Below, piece by piece: positions 34,650 through 40,335 of a stretch of 40,335 nt of DNA. The notes below the pieces were generated by a model that had not been told where the DNA came from, did not search any database, and saw only the letters and a program-made list of their open reading frames with translations. The DNA is taken from assembly GCA_002345425.1 (NCBI GenBank), contig DDWA01000046.1, forward strand, positions 1 to 40,335, given 5' to 3'. The DNA comes from Caryophanales bacterium UBA2298. Its GTDB lineage: Bacteria; Bacillota_I; Bacilli_A; Izemoplasmatales; Hujiaoplasmataceae. Position 1 is the stretch's first letter; the number at the start of each line of letters is the position of its first letter. Made by a program: the position numbers and the translations under genes.

Positions 34650-34674
34650 TAATCTTGACCCACTATGATATAAT
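34646..34674 (+). promoter_or_regulatory. Promoter for rpsO
   Basis: TTGATA at 34646-34651, 17-bp spacer, TATAAT at 34669-34674 with TGA just before it (extended -10). The -35 overlaps the stop codon of the DUF2779 gene. A TTGACC at 34655 is spaced only 8 bp and is not the partner. Confidence 0.85.
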
Positions 34675-34680
34675 ACGTTG

Positions 34681-34748
34681 TGCGCCTATTTCTGGATATT
34701 TGCGACACTCCGACGCTGCTTTTCGGATATAGGTAAGAATATAATAAA
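34681..34748 (+). promoter_or_regulatory. Structured 5' leader of rpsO, candidate S15 autoregulatory element
   Basis: About 80 nt of transcribed leader precede the rpsO start. CCTAT (34685-34689) can pair with ATAGG (34729-34733), closing a domain that contains an inner TCCG (34709-34712)/CGGA (34724-34727) hairpin. GCG and CGC offer a further alternative pairing. The closing stem ends 15 nt before the GGAGG ribosome site. Autoregulatory S15 leaders are known in several bacterial groups. I cannot match this one to a known class. Confidence 0.5.
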
Positions 34749-34761
34749 GGAGGTTATGACA

Positions 34762-35031
34762 ATGGCATTATCAAAAGAAAGAACTAGAGAAATCGTTGTT
34801 GAACATCAATTGAAAGAAGGAGACACGGGTTCTCCAGAAATTCAAATTGCATTATTGACAGAAGAAATCAATCTTCTCAACGAGCATCTTAAGGTTCATA
34901 AACATGATCATCATTCACGTAGAGGTCTTTTAATGAAAGTTGGTAAACGTAGAAGTTTACTTAACTACTTAAAAACCGTATCACTTGAAAGATATGCTAA
35001 TTTGATTAAAAAATTAGGTTTAAGAAGATAA
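34762..35031 (+). CDS. rpsO: 30S ribosomal protein S15
   Basis: Primary 16S rRNA-binding protein of the small subunit platform. The 89-aa protein has the standard length and family sequence, with EGDTGSPEIQIALLTEEI, LKVHKHDHHSRRGLLMKVGKRRSLLNYL and the final YANLIKKLGLRR. The start is ATG 34762, 8 bp after GGAGG (34749-34753); an ATG two codons earlier is too close to that site. It has its own promoter and terminator. pnp follows, as in most bacteria. Confidence 0.97.
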   Translation: MALSKERTREIVVEHQLKEGDTGSPEIQIALLTEEINLLNEHLKVHKHDHHSRRGLLMKVGKRRSLLNYLKTVSLERYANLIKKLGLRR

Positions 35032-35038
35032 GTTATAT

Positions 35039-35068
35039 GCACCCGGATTTCGGGTGCTATTTCTTTGA
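35039..35068 (+). terminator. Terminator after rpsO
   Basis: A perfect 7-bp GC-rich stem, GCACCCG (35039-35045) and CGGGTGC (35051-35057), with a 5-nt loop and a T-rich tail. It lies 8 bp after the rpsO stop. Confidence 0.85.
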
Positions 35069-35093
35069 TTTTCTATCAAAAAAATCAAAAATA

Positions 35094-35102
35094 TGTTATA
35101 AT
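35094..35102 (+). promoter_or_regulatory. Extended -10 promoter for pnp
   Basis: TGT followed by TATAAT (35097-35102), with no good -35. It gives a leader of about 40 nt before the pnp ATG. Confidence 0.65.
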
Positions 35103-35148
35103 AATAAATTAGGCAATTATTAATGAAAAATCGAAATGGGGTAAATAA

Positions 35149-37266
35149 ATGAAAAAAGTATTTAAAAAAGATTTCTATGGAACTGAACTGATAGTTGAAG
35201 TTGGTCAATTAGCAAAACAAGCAACTGGTGCTTGTTTAGTCAGATATGGTGAAACTGCTGTTTTATCAGCATCTGTTTTAAGTAAGGAACCTACTAATCA
35301 AAATTTCTTTCCATTAATGGTAATCTACCAAGAAAAATTATATTCAGCTGGGAAAATTCCTGGAGGATTTTTACGAAGAGAAGGTAGACCGACAGAACAC
35401 GAAACTTTAATCTCTCGTGCAATTGATAGACCTTTAAGACCTTTGTTTGCGGATGGCTTTAGAAATGAAGTTCAAGTAATCAATACTGTCTTAAGTGCTG
35501 ATCCAAATAAAACACCGGAAATGACAGCTATGTTTGGTGCATCTTTATCATTAGCTATCGGCGGAGCTCCTTTTAATGGACCTATTGCTGGTGTTATGGT
35601 TGGAATGATGAATGGTGAGTTTATCTTAAATCCAAATCCTGAACAACTTTTAGAATCTGATTTAGATTTGATTGTTGCTGGGACTAAAGATGCAATTAAT
35701 ATGGTTGAAGCTGGCGCTAAAGAAGTTGATGAAGATACAATGCTTGATGCTTTGATGTTTGCACACGATAAAATCAAAGAATTGGTTGCTTTCCAAGAAG
35801 AAATTGTTAAAGAAGTTGGAAAAGAAAGAATTGAAGTTGAATTAATCACTGTTCCAGATGCAATAGATAAAAGAGTTAAAGAACTGGAAAACGGAAGAAT
35901 TACTAAAGCGGTTTCAATTCATGAAAAACTTGAAAGACAAAATACCATCGAAGATATCGAGAATGAAATTTTAGAAGTTCTTGAAAAAGAATTTAAAAAT
36001 GATAATACCGAAAAAGATGAAATCGAAACAAATATCAGTTTTGCAAAGAAAGTTTTAGAAGAAATTCAAGTTAATGAAGTCAGAAGACTTATAACTGTTG
36101 ATAAAATTAGGCCAGATGGCAGAAAAACTGATGAAATTAGACCATTAGATTCAGAAATCGATCTTTTAGCCAGAACTCATGGATCAGCTTTGTTTACTAG
36201 AGGACAAACTCAAGCATTAGCTACAGTTACTTTAGGTGCTTTAAGAGAAGCGCAAATAATTGATGGCGTTAGTGTTGAAGACGGCAAAAGATTTATGCTT
36301 CATTATAACTTCCCACAATTCTCAGTTGGTTCAACTGGAAGATATGGTTTCGTTGGGCGTAGAGAAGTTGGTCACGGAGCTTTAGGCGAAAGAGCGCTTC
36401 TCCAAGTTTTACCTAATGAAGAAGAATTCCCCTATGCAATTAGAGTTGTTTCAGAAGTATTAGAATCAAATGGTTCTTCATCTCAAGCAACAATCTGTGC
36501 TGGTTCAATGGCTTTAATGGCTGCTGGTGTTCCTTTAAAATCACAAGTAGCTGGTATAGCAATGGGATTAGTTAAGGAAAAAGACAAATATACTATTTTA
36601 ACAGATATTCAAGGTTTAGAAGATCATTTTGGAGACATGGATTTCAAAGTTGCTGGTACAAGAAAAGGAATTTGTTCTTTACAAATGGACATTAAGATTT
36701 CTGGTATCACAAAAGAAATTTTCAAAGAATCTTTACATCAAGCAAAAGCTGCAAGAATGGAAATTCTTGATAACATGGATTCAGTTATCTCTGAACCTAA
36801 AAAAGAATTATCTAAATATGCACCTAAGGTTAAACTTATGCAAGTTTCTCCAGATAAAATTAGAGATATTATCGGTGGTGGCGGTAAAACTATTACAGCT
36901 ATTATCGAACAATGCAATAATGTTAAAATCGATATTGAACAAGATGGTCGTATCATCTTGATGCATGAAGAAACATATTTTATCGATAAAGCAATGAAAT
37001 TAATCGAAGATATTATTAGAGAAGTTGAAATTGGTACTAAGTATTTTGGCAAAGTAGTAAGAATTGAAAAATTCGGTGCTTTTGTCGAATTATGGCCTGG
37101 CCAAGACGGTTTAGTTCATATTTCTAAATTGGATACAAAACATATTAAAAATGTTGAAGATGTCGTCAAAATCGGTGATGTTATCGAAGTTAAGGTGATT
37201 GGCGTCGATGACAAAGGCCGCGTTGATTTATCAAGAAAAGCTATTTTAGAAGAAGTAAAACAATGA
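35149..37266 (+). CDS. pnp: Polyribonucleotide nucleotidyltransferase (PNPase)
   Basis: Trimeric 3'-5' phosphorolytic exoribonuclease of RNA decay. The 705-aa protein has two RNase PH domains. The first starts at FYGTELIVEVGQLAKQATGACLVRYGETAVL, with FLRREGRPTEHETLISRAIDRPLRPLF. The second starts near 310 with RPDGRKTDEIRPL, HGSALFTRGQTQALATVTLG and the catalytic DIQGLEDHFGDMDFKVAGT. A KH domain follows (RDIIGGGGKTITAIIEQ, about 573-590), then an S1 domain (KYFGKVVRIEKFGAFVELWPGQDGLVHISKL). GGGG lies 8 bp before the ATG. Its stop codon TGA forms part of the downstream rnpB promoter. Confidence 0.97.
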   Translation: MKKVFKKDFYGTELIVEVGQLAKQATGACLVRYGETAVLSASVLSKEPTNQNFFPLMVIYQEKLYSAGKIPGGFLRREGRPTEHETLISRAIDRPLRPLFADGFRNEVQVINTVLSADPNKTPEMTAMFGASLSLAIGGAPFNGPIAGVMVGMMNGEFILNPNPEQLLESDLDLIVAGTKDAINMVEAGAKEVDEDTMLDALMFAHDKIKELVAFQEEIVKEVGKERIEVELITVPDAIDKRVKELENGRITKAVSIHEKLERQNTIEDIENEILEVLEKEFKNDNTEKDEIETNISFAKKVLEEIQVNEVRRLITVDKIRPDGRKTDEIRPLDSEIDLLARTHGSALFTRGQTQALATVTLGALREAQIIDGVSVEDGKRFMLHYNFPQFSVGSTGRYGFVGRREVGHGALGERALLQVLPNEEEFPYAIRVVSEVLESNGSSSQATICAGSMALMAAGVPLKSQVAGIAMGLVKEKDKYTILTDIQGLEDHFGDMDFKVAGTRKGICSLQMDIKISGITKEIFKESLHQAKAARMEILDNMDSVISEPKKELSKYAPKVKLMQVSPDKIRDIIGGGGKTITAIIEQCNNVKIDIEQDGRIILMHEETYFIDKAMKLIEDIIREVEIGTKYFGKVVRIEKFGAFVELWPGQDGLVHISKLDTKHIKNVEDVVKIGDVIEVKVIGVDDKGRVDLSRKAILEEVKQ

Positions 37267-37272
37267 TATAAT
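37264..37272 (+). promoter_or_regulatory. rnpB promoter overlapping the pnp stop codon
   Basis: The pnp stop TGA (37264-37266) is followed immediately by TATAAT (37267-37272), so the stop codon supplies the TGn of an extended -10. The predicted start, about 8 nt downstream, coincides with the first paired base of RNase P RNA (37281). Confidence 0.72.
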
Positions 37273-37280
37273 AAAATTAA

Positions 37281-37645
37281 CCAAATTATCGGGTAATCGA
37301 GCGTGAATATAAAATTTTGCGTTAGGAAAGTCCATGCTAGCACAGGCTGAGATGCCTGTAGTGTTTGTGCTAAACGAAAAAATAAGTTTAGGCACTCTTG
37401 AAAAGGAGTGACGGCGAAGAAATGGATGTAAAAGGCCAAAGTATTCATAAATGTGCCACAGTGACGAACCACATAAAATATATGTGGTGTGAAACGGGTA
37501 AACCCCTCAAGCTAGAAACCCAAATTATGGTAGGGGCACGGTTAAGGGAGAAATGAATCCACTTAACTGACAACTTTAAAACTGTAGATAAATGATTACC
37601 GACTTTTTAATTAAAGTTACAGAACATGGCTTATAGATAATTTGG
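37281..37645 (+). ncRNA. rnpB: RNase P RNA, class B
   Basis: Catalytic RNA of RNase P, which removes tRNA 5' leaders. The ends pair perfectly as helix P1: CCAAATTATC (37281-37290) with GATAATTTGG (37636-37645). Conserved blocks in order: AGGAAAGTCCATGCT, GACGGCGAAGAAATGGATG, CCACAGTGACGAA, GAAACGGGTAAACCCC, AGAAACCCAAATTATGGTAG, and near the 3' end ACAGAACATGGCTTATAGA. The layout is the B type of low-GC Firmicutes, and the length of about 365 nt is normal. No protein gene is present between pnp and lepA (about 440 bp). The region is filled by this RNA, its promoter and its terminator. Confidence 0.96.
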
Positions 37646-37651
37646 TTTTTC

Positions 37652-37686
37652 AAAGCATATAATTTATTTTTTATATGCTTTTTTTT
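37652..37686 (+). terminator. Terminator after rnpB
   Basis: A perfect 11-bp stem, AAAGCATATAA (37652-37662) and TTATATGCTTT (37671-37681), with an 8-nt loop and a T-run continuing to 37686. Confidence 0.85.
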
Positions 37687-37708
37687 AAAAAAGAAAGAGG
37701 TGAATTGT

Positions 37709-39535
37709 ATGAGTGATGAATTATTAAAAAATCGCCAAACGAGAATCAGAAATTTCTCGATTATTGCCCATATAGATCACGGAAAATCAACTCTTGCAGA
37801 TAGAATATTAGAAATGACCCACTCCGTTGAACTACGAGATATGAAAAATCAATATCTTGATTCGATGGATTTGGAAAGAGAACGCGGAATCACAATTAAA
37901 TTGAATTCAGTCGAGCTAAAATATGATAGTCTCGATGGCAATCAATACATTTTTCATTTAATTGATACACCGGGACATGTTGATTTTACTTATGAAGTTT
38001 CAAGATCATTAGCTGCTTGTGAAGGAGCTATTTTAGTTGTAGATGCTACTCAAGGTATTGAAGCTCAAACTTTAGCTAATGTTTATTTAGCACTGGATAA
38101 CAATTTGGAAATTATCCCTGTAATCAATAAAATTGATTTAGAAAGCGCTGATATTGAAGGCGTTAAGAAAGAACTGGCTGACACAATCGGATTAGACCCC
38201 GATGACTGTGTTTTGGTTTCTGCTAAAACCGGACAAGGAGTTGATCAAGTTCTTGAAGCAATAGTAAAGAGAATTCCTGCTCCTAGTGGTGAAATCGATA
38301 ATAATCTCGAAGCTTTAATCTTTGATTCCTTCTATGATAGTTATCGTGGTGTTATTCCTCTGGTTAGAGTAATGAACGGTATTTTACATATCGGTGATGA
38401 AATAAAAATGATGGCAACTGGAGCTAAACATGAAGTTATTGACTTAGGCGTTTATTTGCCTAAAGAAGTAAGTCGGGACTATTTAACCACTGGAGACGTA
38501 GGTTGGATCAGTGCTTCGATAAAAGATATTGGTAGAATTCATGTTGGTGATACCATCACCAATGTATTAAAACCAGCAAAGAAACCTTTACCGGGATATC
38601 GTCTATTAACACCGATGGTATATTCTGGAGTGTATCCGGTAGAGGCTGATGATTATAGTGATTTAAAAGATGCAATTGAAAAGATGAAACTTAGTGACGC
38701 TTCCTTAATCTATGAACCCGAAACCTCAAATGCTTTAGGCTTTGGTTTTAGAGTCGGTTTTTTAGGGATGTTACATATGGAAATTTTCCAAGAACGTCTT
38801 GAAAGAGAATTTGATCAAAACTTAATTACAACCGCTCCATCAGTTAATTACCGAGTTTTTCTGGAAAATGGTGACGTGATTGACATTGATAATCCAGCTT
38901 TAATGCCTAAAAATCAAGTGGTAAAGAAAATAGAAGAACCTTATGTTCTAGCTACCATCATTACTCCAAGTGATTATGTGGGTAATGTCATGGAATTATG
39001 TCAATATAAGCGTGGTTTATTCAAGGATATGAAATATATATCTGATGCCAGAGTGGAAATAATGTATGAATTACCATTATCAGAAATAATTTATGATTTC
39101 TTTAATCGCCTTAAATCAAGTACAAAAGGTTATGCATCATTTGATTATGAACTTATCGGCCAAAGAGAATCAAAATTAGTGAAAATTGATATTCTTCTTA
39201 ATTCAGAACCAGTGGATGCCTTGGCATTTTTGGTGCATCAAGATTTTGCAAGACAAAGAGCTTTAAAAATCTGTCAAAAATTAAAAGATTTAATCCCTCG
39301 TCAGTTGTTCGAAATACCGATACAAGCAGCTATAGGTTCTAAAGTTATTGCCAGAACTAACATCAAAGCTTTAAGGAAAGATGTTTTAGCCAAATGTTAT
39401 GGTGGCGATATCTCGAGAAAGAAGAAATTACTGGAAAAACAAAAACAAGGTAAAAAACGCATGAAAAATGTTGGCTCAGTCGAGATACCTCAAGAAGCAT
39501 TCATGTCAGTTTTATCTTTGGAAGATGATAAATAA
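37709..39535 (+). CDS. lepA: Elongation factor 4 (LepA)
   Basis: Ribosome-bound translational GTPase of the EF-G family. The 608-aa protein (Bacillus 612) has the G1 loop AHIDHGKSTLADRIL (20-34), switch region RERGITIKLNSV, G3 DTPGHVDFTYEVSRSL, and G4 NKIDLESA. LepA-specific C-terminal sequence follows: LGFGFRVGFLGMLHMEIFQERLEREF and the terminal CYGGDISRKKKLLEKQKQGKKRMKNVGSVEIPQEAF. I choose ATG 37709 with AAAGAGGTG upstream; an in-frame GTG at 37700 falls within that ribosome site. The terminator starts in its stop codon. Confidence 0.97.
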   Translation: MSDELLKNRQTRIRNFSIIAHIDHGKSTLADRILEMTHSVELRDMKNQYLDSMDLERERGITIKLNSVELKYDSLDGNQYIFHLIDTPGHVDFTYEVSRSLAACEGAILVVDATQGIEAQTLANVYLALDNNLEIIPVINKIDLESADIEGVKKELADTIGLDPDDCVLVSAKTGQGVDQVLEAIVKRIPAPSGEIDNNLEALIFDSFYDSYRGVIPLVRVMNGILHIGDEIKMMATGAKHEVIDLGVYLPKEVSRDYLTTGDVGWISASIKDIGRIHVGDTITNVLKPAKKPLPGYRLLTPMVYSGVYPVEADDYSDLKDAIEKMKLSDASLIYEPETSNALGFGFRVGFLGMLHMEIFQERLEREFDQNLITTAPSVNYRVFLENGDVIDIDNPALMPKNQVVKKIEEPYVLATIITPSDYVGNVMELCQYKRGLFKDMKYISDARVEIMYELPLSEIIYDFFNRLKSSTKGYASFDYELIGQRESKLVKIDILLNSEPVDALAFLVHQDFARQRALKICQKLKDLIPRQLFEIPIQAAIGSKVIARTNIKALRKDVLAKCYGGDISRKKKLLEKQKQGKKRMKNVGSVEIPQEAFMSVLSLEDDK

Positions 39536-39562
39536 GCACTCAATATTGAGTGCTTAATTTTT
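39534..39562 (+). terminator. Terminator after lepA
   Basis: A perfect 22-nt palindrome (39534-39555; arms AAGCACTCAAT and ATTGAGTGCTT) followed by AATTTTTTT. It overlaps the lepA stop codon. Confidence 0.82.
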
Positions 39563-39611
39563 TTATTTAATAGGAAATTGTATTTGTAAAAAGGGAAAAA
39601 AGCAAAAATTG

Positions 39612-39632
39612 AAAAAGCCTACATAGATAGGC
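39612..39632 (-). terminator. Terminator of the minus-strand zinc-ribbon gene
   Basis: Read on the minus strand, GCCTA (39632-39628) and TAGGC (39621-39617) form a 5-bp stem with a 6-nt loop. A T5 run at 39616-39612 follows. It lies 22 bp beyond the gene's stop. Confidence 0.6.
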
Positions 39633-39653
39633 AAAGAATTATAAAGGAAAAAT

Positions 39654-39968
39654 CTATTTTAAACCTTTAATGCGGTTATACACATCTAAAGGAACGACAT
39701 CAGGTTTATTACACTTCATACAGTAAGATTCGGGATAGTCACTTTCAAATTCATTCCACATTTCAGAAATAATATCATAATCAACTTCTTCCTGGAAACC
39801 ACAGTTGAGACACTTAAGAACGATAGATTCATCAAAAATATCTTTTTTAACAAACGCTTCGACATCAACAGTTTCAAACCCCTCACAAAATTCGTTAAAG
39901 TATTCAGCTCTGTCACATTTTTCTTCATTGGTTAAATAACGTTTAATCGTATTAAAATGTTTAGGCAT
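39654..39968 (-). CDS. Small zinc-ribbon protein, unknown, coupled to transposase remnant
   Basis: A 104-aa acidic protein I do not recognise. Two CxxC pairs, KCLNCG (Cys53, Cys56) and YCMKCN (Cys83, Cys86), suggest a zinc ribbon. Two more cysteines lie at 18 and 28. ATG 39968 is preferred over an upstream in-frame ATG because GGAGG lies 8 bp ahead of it and the upstream extension would read through the transposase end. Its start is 1 bp from the stop of the IS91-like transposase fragment, as if translated from the same message. It may be an accessory gene of that mobile element. It is convergent with lepA and has its own short terminator. Confidence 0.62.
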   Translation of the reverse strand: MPKHFNTIKRYLTNEEKCDRAEYFNEFCEGFETVDVEAFVKKDIFDESIVLKCLNCGFQEEVDYDIISEMWNEFESDYPESYCMKCNKPDVVPLDVYNRIKGLK

Positions 39969-39969
39969 A

Positions 39970-40140
39970 TTAGCCACCTCCAATATAAGAATCAGGAAAA
40001 TAAGATAAACCAAAATTAACAATCATTTTAGAACCACACTCACAAAGTAAGGGATCATACTTGTAAGTTAGAATGAGCGATATTCTCCAAAACAACTTAT
40101 TCGTTAATTTTGAGATATCTGAAGTTGAATAAAGTTTAAG
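39970..40140 (-). pseudogene. C-terminal fragment of an IS91/IS1294-like transposase
   Basis: On the minus strand a frame open from 40209 ends at 39970. Its last part reads KLFWRISLILTYKYDPLLCECG and then SKMIVNFG. This resembles the zinc-ribbon end of IS91-type (Y2 rolling-circle) transposases, where a DPLxCxxCGxxM pattern is typical. Here only one CxC pair remains. No start codon or catalytic domain is present, and the frame runs into the TnpB fragment on the other strand, so it is a remnant. The family call is tentative. Confidence 0.45.
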
Positions 40141-40151
40141 GTGTTTAGGGA

Positions 40152-40335
40152 ATGATTTGTTTGATAGAAAAAAGAAATAATCAGATGACTTATGCGATAA
40201 ACAAAGCAGCTAAACTGATAATAGAACATGCAATAAAAAGTGATGTTGGAAAGATTATTATCGGATATAATGAAGGATTTAAAGATATATTATTAAATGA
40301 TCAATATAATCAATGGTCAAAGTCAATACCAATAG
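40152..40335 (+). pseudogene. tnpB: 5'-truncated TnpB (IS200/IS605 OrfB) fragment, cut by window edge
   Basis: A frame from about 40152 to the window end encodes EKRNNQMTYAINKAAKLIIE, then HAIKSDVGKIIIGYNEGFKD, and ends QWSKSIPI. This matches the TnpB RuvC-core segment 'kRN.qi.dy.hKaSk.ii.y.....i.tiviGyNk.wKq...n.F..iPf'. The N-terminal part of TnpB (helix-turn-helix, first RuvC Asp) is absent: an in-frame stop lies at 40146, and non-TnpB sequence lies upstream. So at least the 5' end is lost. Whether the 3' part is intact cannot be seen. Confidence 0.7.

Noticed and set aside
34655..34674. TTGACC as the -35 of the rpsO promoter
   Set aside because: It is only 8 bp from TATAAT; TTGATA at 34646 has the correct 17-bp spacing.
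35472..35849. Minus-strand open frame of 125 codons inside pnp
   Set aside because: It is fully antisense to the conserved PNPase core, with no ribosome site and low-complexity Ser/Ile composition.
37116..37472. Minus-strand open frame of 118 codons across the pnp end and rnpB
   Set aside because: It lies over the PNPase S1 domain and the conserved core of RNase P RNA, has no ribosome site and no recognisable motif.
39534..39555. GCACTC...GAGTGC palindrome resembling a CIRCE (HrcA) operator
   Set aside because: CIRCE arms are separated by 9 bp and lie upstream of chaperone genes. Here the arms meet at the centre, sit in the lepA stop codon and run into a T-tract, so it is a terminator.
1..40335. 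CRISPR arrays, tRNA or rRNA genes, prophage, complete insertion sequences
   Set aside because: I looked for regular spaced repeats, cloverleaf ends, rRNA cores and intact transposases. Only the truncated transposase remnants at the right edge were found.

Overview
The window is a compact, AT-rich stretch of low-GC Firmicutes/Tenericutes-type housekeeping DNA. Gene families and gene order point to a relative of the Acholeplasma/Izemoplasma/Erysipelotrichia side of the Bacilli. TGA is used repeatedly as a stop codon (for example at the ends of relA, tcdA, pnp and lspA) and TGG encodes Trp, so the standard bacterial code applies and code-4 mycoplasmas and spiroplasmas are unlikely. No cell-wall synthesis gene is seen here, which fits but does not prove a wall-less lineage. 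Genus-level placement is inference.

Layout. 1-5.4 kb: plsY diverges from the topoisomerase IV pair parE-parC. 5.4-8.6 kb: a GLUG-repeat lipoprotein, a Fic-like winged-helix protein without the catalytic motif, and nadC. 8.6-13.8 kb: the coupled run recJ-apt-relA-dtd (repair, adenine salvage, stringent response, D-aminoacyl-tRNA clearance). 13.8-15.5 kb: acpP with its own promoter and terminator, then hisS with an odd Cys-rich tail. 15.6-21.7 kb: an AI-2E-family permease, a small membrane protein, tcdA, msrA, a dCMP deaminase, a Lon-like membrane protease, another small membrane protein, lspA and rluD. 21.7-28 kb: rnhC on the minus strand, diverging from mutS2-trx-truB-ribF and a DUF697 membrane protein. 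28-34.7 kb: tig, lon, a YczE-type membrane protein, a Nudix hydrolase and a large DUF2779 protein. 34.7-39.6 kb: rpsO with a structured leader, pnp, the RNase P RNA gene and lepA. 39.6-40.3 kb: a small zinc-ribbon gene and two transposase remnants (an IS91-like C-terminus and a truncated TnpB).

Much of the order matches Bacillus subtilis neighbourhoods (plsY/parE/parC; recJ-apt-relA-dtd...hisS...tcdA; lspA-rluD; rnhC...mutS2-trx; truB-ribF...rpsO-pnp), with local insertions and losses. aspS is missing from between hisS and tcdA, and acpP sits where lytH would be. About 8.6 kb of proteostasis and unknown genes separates ribF from rpsO.

Regulatory signals are unusually readable. Many promoters have an extended -10 of the form TGnTATAAT with little or no -35. 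Terminators are short hairpins, often overlapping stop codons. I found no CRISPR array, prophage or defence system. The least ordinary items are the Fic-like regulator candidate beside nadC, the Cys-rich tail on histidyl-tRNA synthetase, the DUF2779 protein with Cas4-like cysteines, the rpsO leader, and the transposon debris with its coupled zinc-ribbon gene at the right edge.
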